This document shows positions 57,451 through 64,000 of a stretch of DNA of 64,000 bases, one piece after another (position 1 is the stretch's first letter; every line of letters begins with the position of its first letter). The stretch covers positions 2,868,501 through 2,932,500 of the forward strand of contig QLII01000001.1 in NCBI GenBank assembly GCA_003259005.1. Reading direction: 5' to 3'. This DNA is from Spirosoma telluris. Its GTDB lineage: Bacteria > Bacteroidota > Bacteroidia > Cytophagales > Spirosomataceae. A model generated the notes under the pieces. The model made no database searches. It saw only the letters and a program-made list of their open reading frames with translations, and was not told where the DNA came from. The position numbers and the translations under genes were made by a program.

Positions 57451-59196
57451 TCAGAAATCAGTATCCGTTAACTCAAAGTTCTGCTTAACCCGAATTGTGC
57501 CGTTTTCTTCCGTACCAGGGGCATAGATGATCCGTTCGGGCTGGAGCCCCTTTTGTACATTACCGATATCACGCTTTCGGTTGCCGTTGGCATCAACAAT
57601 CAGCCGGACGCGGTAGAGCCCTGGCTTCAATCGGCCAAAACTATAGCTCGATGTTCCATAGGCCGTTCGGATTACCTTGTACTTATCATCCAGCAGTTCT
57701 ATTATAAAATTCTTACCTGCCGAACCAATGGTGGCAGGGTTAACATGCCCGGCAATCAGTCCGTAGCTGTCCTCTTCAGCAATCGTATATTTCGCTGAAT
57801 AACGCGCCAGTGTATCACCCTGAACACTAATGAACGCCCCTTTTTGTAGTCTGAACAATAGACTATCCTTCAAATTAGTCTGCCGTTTAATAAGTAAGCG
57901 TGAGTTGTTATTGCTCCACGTTAGATCTGCCGAAGTGAGCTTGAAAGGCTTCGTACTGTCTGGACCAATGATGATCAGGTCTGTTTTGAACTGAAAGATC
58001 GGTTTATTAAATACCAGCGTAAATTCCAGATTGTTGTCAATAGGTTCACCCGCTGATGGGTTTATCTGCGCCGTCAGCGCCGTTCGGTTCTTGGCCTTGG
58101 TTTTCAGGGGAGAAAAGTAAATTCGCTCCCTAAGTTCGGTAACGTTCCCAACCGAGTCCTCAGCTACAATGGTCAGATGAAGCGTATCATCGGCCGCACG
58201 GGTGGCAGGTCGGAAAAGCCGAATCATCTTGGAATTTTCCAGGAACGATACCAGCGTATCGCCGGTGTAAGGCGCAAGGACGGTCGTGGTGGGTGAAACC
58301 GTGGTGGACGTAGCGGTAGTAGAAACTCCTGATGTCGATACGCCTGAAGTAGATACAGCCGTCGTCGTTATCGGCTTCCCATAACGTAATTTATAACTGG
58401 CAATGCCACTGCTCAATTCCAGCCCCAAGGTTTCATCGGTACGTTCACGGCGGCTGATGCGCGGTTTGCCATACCCCCGGAACGCTACCAGATTCACATC
58501 GGTGTAGTTCTTATTAAAGTTCAGAACACTATCCCGAAAGGCTACCCGCTCGCCCGGTGTGTTGTTGACCAGGTTCAAATCTTTATCATCGAAGCCATAG
58601 ACTTTATACAATCCGGCCTTCACGTTTTCAATACGAAAGTTGCCGCTACTGTCTGTACGGGCAAAATACTGTGGACGTTTTCGGTTAATGGGCAGTGTGT
58701 CGGTCGAGGCAAACAGGCCCACAACAAATCCTAATAACGGCGTGCGACTTTCGTCATCCACTACGTTACCCGCCAGGAAAAGCGAGTCAATAACTGGCCC
58801 TGTACTGAAAACGACTTTGGTATTTTTGGCAATGTTTCGTTCGGTGATGTCTTTAATCCCATCTGCGAAATCAATGGTATAGGTTGTATTGGGCAAAAAC
58901 GGTTTATTAAAGTTTAACCGGATGCCCAAAGGCAGCGACTTTACAACGAATGTATTGCTGTCCTGGGGCGTAATGGTAATTTTTTGCTGGAGATTTTCAC
59001 TATTTACGTATTCATCAAACTCCAGTTCAACAGTTTTCCCCGAGTAATTCAACTGGCGGGGAGCGGGCATACTGCTCACTAATTTGGGAGCCAATGTATC
59101 TTTCTTACCCCCAGGCGGTTGAGCCACCTGTGCGCAGTTTTGGAGAAGAATTGGGAGAGACAGTAAGAAAATTACGACAAAGTGGCGAAACGTCAT
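57451..59196 (-). CDS. Ig-like-domain lipoprotein
   Basis: A 581-residue lipoprotein (MTFRHFVVIFLLSLPILLQNC, lipobox LQNC) typical of Bacteroidota. The first domain is an SbsA/Big_5-like Ig fold (LAPKLVSSMPAPRQLNYSGKTVELEFDEYV); then a carboxypeptidase-regulatory-like module (LFLAGNVVDDESRTPLLGFVVGLF, FRIENVKAGLYKVYGF); a Ser/Thr/Val-rich linker near residue 280; and a second fold (PIDNNLEFTLVFNKPIF). The role in the envelope is unknown. It converges with the acyltransferase gene and is divergent from the vWA-lipoprotein cluster. Confidence 0.85.
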   Translation of the reverse strand: MTFRHFVVIFLLSLPILLQNCAQVAQPPGGKKDTLAPKLVSSMPAPRQLNYSGKTVELEFDEYVNSENLQQKITITPQDSNTFVVKSLPLGIRLNFNKPFLPNTTYTIDFADGIKDITERNIAKNTKVVFSTGPVIDSLFLAGNVVDDESRTPLLGFVVGLFASTDTLPINRKRPQYFARTDSSGNFRIENVKAGLYKVYGFDDKDLNLVNNTPGERVAFRDSVLNFNKNYTDVNLVAFRGYGKPRISRRERTDETLGLELSSGIASYKLRYGKPITTTAVSTSGVSTSGVSTTATSTTVSPTTTVLAPYTGDTLVSFLENSKMIRLFRPATRAADDTLHLTIVAEDSVGNVTELRERIYFSPLKTKAKNRTALTAQINPSAGEPIDNNLEFTLVFNKPIFQFKTDLIIIGPDSTKPFKLTSADLTWSNNNSRLLIKRQTNLKDSLLFRLQKGAFISVQGDTLARYSAKYTIAEEDSYGLIAGHVNPATIGSAGKNFIIELLDDKYKVIRTAYGTSSYSFGRLKPGLYRVRLIVDANGNRKRDIGNVQKGLQPERIIYAPGTEENGTIRVKQNFELTDTDF

Positions 59197-59215
59197 GTTG
59201 GGGAATTCAAAGTCT

Positions 59216-59300
59216 GTTGGTTGGGTTTAGGTTGGTACGTAACATATGCCATATCTTGGAGATATGGCATATGTTACGTACCAACCTAAACCCAACCAAC
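59216..59300. repeat. Perfect 40-bp inverted repeat between divergent envelope genes
   Basis: The arms 59216-59255 and 59261-59300 are exact reverse complements with a 5-base loop. The sequence is not simple. It sits 20 bp upstream of the Ig-like lipoprotein start and could form a very stable hairpin in its leader. Confidence 0.97.
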
Positions 59301-59316
59301 TACGTATTCAGAACTA

Positions 59317-59324
59317 CAAAGGTA
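59317..59324 (-). promoter_or_regulatory. Candidate -7 element TACCTTTG for the Ig-like lipoprotein
   Basis: On the minus strand the word reads TACCTTTG (consensus TAnnTTTG). If used, transcription would start near 59310 and the 5' leader would consist almost entirely of the 40-bp hairpin. No clear upstream element is seen. Confidence 0.4.
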
Positions 59325-59417
59325 AACGTCCGTTCATCGTTAATCTGTACCGATTGACATAAAATGGGTCTCTGGTTCGTTACGTTCTATAGAAATTTAA
59401 GAAAATTTAACCGTTGC

Positions 59418-60921
59418 ATGACCCACCCCCGTTTTTTTGTAGTATTGCTTCTCGTTGTATCGGCGGGATGGTTGTCGGGCTGTTCCAGTTCGGCAGATCA
59501 TTTAGACGAACAAATTAGCGATGCGCTGGATGATAACACCATCGACGTAACCGAAGCCGATGCCCTTCGGGTATTTGTAGGCCAGGAAAGTAAAGAACTG
59601 AGCAAGGATAAAAAGACTTCAGCTCTGCTCACACCCGATGGGAAGCTCGAAGAGTCGGCTCTACTGGCCTATATTAAACGCAACCGCACCTACCGCAAAT
59701 TAGCCAAGGAGGGCAAAACACCCACCGTCAATTTGTCGGGTTCAGTAGCTTCGAGTAAACCTATGCGACTGAAACTCTATCTGGAAGCCAGTGGCAGCAT
59801 GTTCCCTTACGATGCCCCGGCGGCAATGGCGCATTCAAACGTACCCTCAACGATGTGTTGACCGAGTTCGACGCAATCAATCCTGGTCAGGGTAAGCTGT
59901 TTGTGGTGAATACCGAAGTCAATGACCTGGGCTTGACGCTGCCACAGTTTTTCAAAGAGAAAAACATCTTTACAGTCGCAAAGACCAAAGGCAAGACCAC
60001 TAGTACCGACTTTGAGAAGATTTTCACCGACATTCTCAGCAATACGTCTGGCGACGACCTTAGTATCCTGGTATCAGACCTGATTTATTCCGATGCCAGT
60101 CTGACGGGTATGAGTGCTCAGAAAACGCTGGATGCAGCAAGTTCGCTGCTCACGACGGTATTTAATCCCTATGCCCGTACGCACTCGATGCTAGTGCTGA
60201 AGTTCAACGCTGATTTCGACGGAACGTATTATAGCTGGAACAACGCCAAGAAAAAGTACGCGGGTGAGCGTCCGTATTATCTCTGTCTGATTGGGCGCAA
60301 TGAAACCATTCAGCGGCTCTATCAGGATCAGGCCTACCAGACCATCCGTCGGTTCGATCAACTACCGGGCTTTGCCGATTCGTGGTTTTTGGACGAGATG
60401 AGAAAGCAATTACCCCGTTCTACAGCATATTAGTGACTGACCCGGCCCGGAAAGGACGTTTCAAACGGTCTGATGAAGAAGTACGTAGTCATGCCAAAGC
60501 GGTTCACGCCATTACCGATATTCAGCCTGAGGTAACCGACAAAAGCCTGACAATTCCGGTTGCCGTTGATCTATCAGCATTGCGTGTGCCAGGCTCATTA
60601 TTGACGGATGCTAGTCAGTATGCTGTGGAGGGTAAAGACAACTTCAAGGTATCGGCCGTACAAACGTACTCAGGAGCAAATGGTACAACCCACAAGCTTT
60701 TACTAACTACCGATAAACCCGCCCGCGGTGAGCGAACGGCAACAATTCGCCTTCGTAGGCAGTTTCCACCCCGTTGGATCGCCAATACCAACACTACCAA
60801 CGACACTACGCCTGACGCCAACTCAACATTTGGCCTTCAGAACCTGTTACAAGGTGTCGAACGAGCTTACAACCCTACTAACCAAACCGAATATTTCACG
60901 CTTATTATCAATTTGCAATGA
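59418..60921 (+). CDS. vWA-like lipoprotein of the tubulin-like cluster (two frameshifts)
   Basis: From the ATG at 59418 (MTHPRFFVVLLLVVSAGWLSGC) the protein has a clear lipobox LSGC. Three frames join when one base is added to CCCC (59815-59818) and one to TTTTT (60386-60390), restoring FPYDAPGGNGAFKRTLNDVL and WFFGRDEKAITPFYSI; the corrected gene is 1506 bases, 501 residues. The segment LKLYLEASGSM resembles the start of a von Willebrand A domain metal site, with Glu in place of the first Asp; LSILVSDLIYSDASL fits a later strand. An envelope-anchored protein is certain, the vWA fold is probable. It heads a cluster with a small membrane protein and a tubulin-like protein. Confidence 0.75.
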
Positions 60922-60979
60922 GTGAATGAGTGAATAGTTACTACTGACATTTATTCACTCATTCTATCATTCACTCATT
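60917..60979. repeat. Inverted repeat of GTGAATGA words, overlapping a stop codon
   Basis: A 13-bp core (aatgagtgaatga at 60917-60929 against 60967-60979) plus a nested copy (gagtgaata against tattcactc). The TGA stop of the vWA-like gene is inside the left arm. It fills the 71-bp gap to the next gene. Confidence 0.85.
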
Positions 60980-60992
60980 CAAAATTAAACCC

Positions 60993-61436
60993 ATGGAAGA
61001 ATCACTCTATAACTTTTACAATCTGTTTGTTAACGGCGCATTGCTCGAAGATCTGTATCAGGAAGAACTGCTATCGCCACTTACCTGGACGGCCATTGGA
61101 CTGGCCTTTGTGGTGGCGTTTGCATTCTACATCTGGCCGTTCAATAAGGTAAGTTTCAGTGGCATGGGTAGCTGGCTGCTTATGGATGGCATAAGTGCAC
61201 TATTGCTGTTCGTCATTACGCTGGTCACCTGCTACCAAAAAGCGAATCAGGATATTCCCCGCGACGAAGCCGACCCAAACCAGGGCACTTTATTTGATCA
61301 GGGCATTAGCGTATTTCTGAGTTACGCCTTCGAAATGGCCTTACTCACGGCTCTCATTTTCTTCCTCATCTCTATGGTGATGAAGAACTTCAGTAAAAAC
61401 GCAAAACATCGGCCCATGCTGTGGCCATCGAAGTAA
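60993..61436 (+). CDS. Small membrane protein of the tubulin-like cluster
   Basis: A 147-residue protein with three hydrophobic segments (LTWTAIGLAFVVAFAFYIW, WLLMDGISALLLFVITLVT, SYAFEMALLTALIFFLISMVM). The N-terminus MEESLYNFYNLFVNGALLEDLY precedes the first helix, and a polar loop (QKANQDIPRDEADPNQGT) lies between helices two and three. I do not recognise a family. It sits between the vWA-like lipoprotein and the tubulin-like protein, with a palindrome on each side, and may couple the two across the membrane. Confidence 0.75.
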   Translation: MEESLYNFYNLFVNGALLEDLYQEELLSPLTWTAIGLAFVVAFAFYIWPFNKVSFSGMGSWLLMDGISALLLFVITLVTCYQKANQDIPRDEADPNQGTLFDQGISVFLSYAFEMALLTALIFFLISMVMKNFSKNAKHRPMLWPSK

Positions 61437-61442
61437 ATCCTG

Positions 61443-61528
61443 TTTTTTGTCATTCCGACGTCAGGAGGAATCTCAAGCTTGACTATCAAGAGGCTTGAGA
61501 TTCCTCCTGACGTCGGAATGACAAAAAA
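61443..61528. repeat. Perfect 36-bp inverted repeat inside the tubulin-like cluster
   Basis: The arms 61443-61478 and 61493-61528 are exact reverse complements with a 14-base loop. The inner words (gtcattccgacgtcagg) are not simple repeats. It fills the gap between the small membrane protein (stop 61436) and the tubulin-like gene (start 61547). Confidence 0.97.
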
Positions 61529-61546
61529 TGGCCTAACCAATAAAAC

Positions 61547-63036
61547 ATGGCTAAATTATTTGTCTTCGCGATTGGCGGAACGGGCTCACGGGTACTGAAA
61601 GCCCTGACGTTTTTGCTGGCCTCTGGCGTAAAACTCAACAATACGGATGAGGTGATCCCTATCGTGCTGGACCCCCATGCCACGAACGACGACCTCCTTC
61701 GCACCAAAGATTTGCTGCGTGAATACGGTAACATCCGCGCGGCTCTGCAAACCAAACCAACTTCTGGTTTTTTTAGCACCGAGATTAAAACCCTGAACCG
61801 CTCTATTGGTGGCAACGCAACCATTGCCGATAGCTATATCTTTGAATTACAAGGCGTTCAACAGGAAAAATTCCGGGATTACATCAATTATGAGGGCTTA
61901 GATGGACCCAGTAAAGCCTTCGCCAGTCTACTGTTTTCGGAAGAAAATCTGGAAACCAAAATGGATATTGGTTTTGTAGGGAACCCAAATATTGGGAGTA
62001 CGGTACTTAACCAATTCCGCTACTCCGATGTATTCCAGGCATTTGCCGAGAACTTCGGAGCCAACGACCGGATTTTTATTATTAGCTCAATTTTTGGTGG
62101 AACGGGCGCAGCTGGTTTCCCAATTCTGCTCAAAAATATTCGGGGAGCGCAAGCCATTGGGCAGATTCCAAACCCGGCCTTTCTGACCAATGCCAAGATC
62201 GGCGCGGTATCGGTGATGCCCTACTTCAGCCTGACTACCAACGATAACAAGTTGATCGACCCCGCTTCGTTCATTGCCAAAACCAAAGCGGCTCTGAACT
62301 ACTACCAGAAGGGCGTGAACCCATCCGTAAACGCGCTTTATTACATCGGCGACGACCAGACGAAAGCCTATACCTACGACCCCGGCGCGGGCGGGCAGAA
62401 AAACGAAGCCCACTTCGTGGAGATGGCATCGGCGCTGGCCATTGTCGATTTCATGAACATTGACGACGGTAGCCTGTCAGTCACCAATGGTCGGCCAACG
62501 AATCCGGTTTACAAGGAGTTTGGTATCGAGCAGGACAGCATCAGCATTCAGTTGGGCCATCTCGCCAATCCGACCAAGCAACTCATTAGCCTCCCCTGTC
62601 GAAAATGGCGCTGTTCAGTACGTATCTAAACCAGCGGATTCGGCAGGCGGCTGGCACCGTTCAGTGGTCAAAGGCCAACCCAACCATTTCGACTTCGTTT
62701 CTGAACTCTGGCTTTTTCAACAGCGTCAAAAATTTCGATGCTGCTTTCCGGCAATGGCTTTCTGAGATGCGTGAGAACAAGCGGTCATTTGAGCCCTTCC
62801 TACTCGATGCGGGCAATCTAGGGCATACCGTACGGGGTTTCGAGCCCAAAAAGAGAGGGATTTTCGGCGGGGAATCGGATGTAAAACTGGACATTGTAGA
62901 CGATTTCGACCAGACACTCAACAAAACCGCCGAAGGAAAAGCCTACGGCAGTGAAGCCGACAAATTCATTCAGTTATTCTCGGAAGGAACCGACCAGTTC
63001 GTCCGCGAACGACTGCCTAAAGTGATGGACTATTGA
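61547..63036 (+). CDS. Tubulin/FtsZ-like protein (one frameshift near 62593-62596)
   Basis: The N-terminus MAKLFVFAIGGTGSRVLKALTF is a nucleotide-binding loop like that of FtsZ, and residues about 180-191 contain SSIFGGTGAAGFP, close to the tubulin signature GGGTGSG. The frame breaks at CCCC (62593-62596); one added base gives LISLPLSKMALFSTYLNQ and runs to a stop at 63036. The corrected gene is 1491 bases, 496 residues. It resembles the large prokaryotic tubulin-like group (Pfam Tubulin_2 type), whose functions are mostly unknown. A GTP-binding, possibly filament-forming role is inferred. It lies in a cluster with a vWA-like lipoprotein and membrane protein. Confidence 0.82.
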
Positions 63037-63043
63037 GTTAACG

Positions 63044-63124
63044 AGTTTGAGGTTTGAGGTTTGTAGTTGGCTGCGCAAATAGATTTAGACGTGCCAGCCA
63101 ACTACAAACCTCAAACCTCAAACT
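63044..63124. repeat. Perfect 30-bp inverted repeat inside the tubulin-like cluster
   Basis: The arms 63044-63073 and 63095-63124 are exact reverse complements, with a 21-base loop. The arms reiterate ggtttga. It fills the gap between the tubulin-like gene stop (63036) and the next start (63139). Confidence 0.97.
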
Positions 63125-63138
63125 GCAAACTACATAAA

Positions 63139-64000
63139 ATGCCAACAACATTCAGCTTACATAACCCTACCCCTGGCCTGCACTGGTACGTCAGCAAACC
63201 GCTGGGTACCGACCAGATTGCGGCCATTCGTGACCCACAGGGTGGTCAGACCATAAAACAGCCCACCTCCATTCCGAGTCCATTTGCCCGGATGGATCTG
63301 GTGCGTTCGGCCTTCCTGAATCTGGCCCTTAAGCCCGATTTGAGCGGCACCATGAACGACCAGCGTGTGGTGTCCGACGCACTGGATGTAGGCGAGTTGT
63401 TTTTCAACTACGACAAGCTCAAGACCTACATCACCATTACCCCCTTCGACGTTCAAACCGATCTTAACAAGCTTCGTCAGTCGACCAATCAGGGGCATAA
63501 ACGCCTTGGTGATGCCCTAAAACTATTTCTGGATCAGGATGCGCCCGAGTATAATTTTGGCGACATCAACCGCCTGTTCGTATTGAGCTATCGGGGCCGG
63601 GTTGTCGGCGGAACCTCACCGAAGACCTTATTTTTCAGTTCTGGAAATGATCTAAGCTGGGTCGATGTGTCGATGGGAAATGATCGACTGTTCGATGCGT
63701 CGGTTTGCCCGCTGCACCAACGCGACATCGAATACCAGAAGTTCTGGTACGCGATCAAGCAGTTTATGCCCAACTTCCGCGACCGTTTCCGCGAAGTGGA
63801 TGACTATCTGAACCGAAGCCGCAGCCTGTTGCAGCAGCAAAATCCAGCAATGTTCTACGAGCATATCGAGTCGCACAATGGGCAGCCATTGCTGACACGC
63901 GAAAAGTTCGACCAGGATTTTGACGAATTGACCACCGGGCCGGGTGATATTGTGGAAGTACTTGGCTTCCCGCTTCGCAAGAAAAAGTCCGATGCCCGTG
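63139..64000 (+). CDS. Unrecognised protein, fourth gene of the tubulin-like cluster (runs off right edge)
   Basis: An uninterrupted frame from ATG 63139 (MPTTFSLHNPTPGLHWYV) gives 287 residues to the window edge. No signal peptide or membrane segment is seen. Segments such as LFFNYDKLKTYITITPFDV, INRLFVLSYRGRVVGGTSP and FWYAIKQFMPNFRDRFREVDDYLNRSRSLL suggest a folded cytoplasmic protein with helical stretches; I do not recognise a family. Its place directly after the tubulin-like gene suggests a partner of that protein. Confidence 0.8.
   Translation, partial: MPTTFSLHNPTPGLHWYVSKPLGTDQIAAIRDPQGGQTIKQPTSIPSPFARMDLVRSAFLNLALKPDLSGTMNDQRVVSDALDVGELFFNYDKLKTYITITPFDVQTDLNKLRQSTNQGHKRLGDALKLFLDQDAPEYNFGDINRLFVLSYRGRVVGGTSPKTLFFSSGNDLSWVDVSMGNDRLFDASVCPLHQRDIEYQKFWYAIKQFMPNFRDRFREVDDYLNRSRSLLQQQNPAMFYEHIESHNGQPLLTREKFDQDFDELTTGPGDIVEVLGFPLRKKKSDAR

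Noticed and set aside
16071..62629. Reading the broken genes as true pseudogenes
   Set aside because: Breaks are single-base losses in homopolymers, lengths become divisible by three when restored, and essential genes such as cmk are among them.

Overview
The window looks like a chromosomal piece of a Bacteroidota bacterium of the order Cytophagales, probably close to Spirosoma. The evidence is the gene content: a very large DUF11/SdrD-type surface adhesin, an orphan FtsX-type permease behind a PadR regulator, LytS/LytTR signalling, DUF2490, DUF3817, DUF1343/NamZ and a Bacteroidota-type Ig-like lipoprotein. Several genes carry upstream words of the Bacteroidota promoter type TAnnTTTG, and recognisable Shine-Dalgarno sites are rare. 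I saw no rRNA, tRNA or CRISPR.

Layout. 1-10.5 kb: one giant minus-strand adhesin that runs off the left edge. 11.4-17.4 kb: minus-strand housekeeping genes (peptidase-MA/propeller/beta-barrel protein, FAD oxidoreductase, cytidylate kinase, acetyltransferase). 17.6-25.7 kb: plus-strand genes, including a pentapeptide-repeat/LytS kinase fusion with its LytTR regulator, an eIF1/SUI1 homologue, a PadR-permease pair and an SDR. 25.7-33.8 kb: ankyrin protein, NamZ and a tolC-RND-MFP efflux operon. 34.1-35.8 kb: an AT-rich three-gene island (two DUF488 proteins and a probable dual-OB protein). 35.9-48.2 kb: mixed regulators, small membrane proteins, an OmpR-type two-component pair, a DUF4160/DUF2442 pair, mgtE and rsmA. 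48.6-57.4 kb: a sigma54-type response regulator, a complete IS982-type insertion with target duplication, a FIST sensor with a hybrid kinase, and an acyltransferase. 57.4-64 kb: an Ig-like lipoprotein divergent from a plus-strand cluster encoding a vWA-like lipoprotein, a small membrane protein, a tubulin/FtsZ-like protein and an unrecognised protein that runs off the right edge.

Three things stand out. (1) Many intergenic gaps hold a long inverted repeat; several have perfect 22-40 bp arms, most have unrelated sequences, and many abut or overlap start and stop codons, including each gap inside the tubulin-like cluster and the efflux operon. (2) The tubulin-like/vWA-lipoprotein cluster and the DUF488-DUF488-dual-OB island are the best candidates for poorly described systems. 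(3) Ten genes are split by thirteen apparent single-base deletions, nearly all in homopolymers. In the nine genes whose two ends are visible, restoring the missing bases gives a length divisible by three. This looks like sequencing error, so I annotate these as intact genes with corrected spans.
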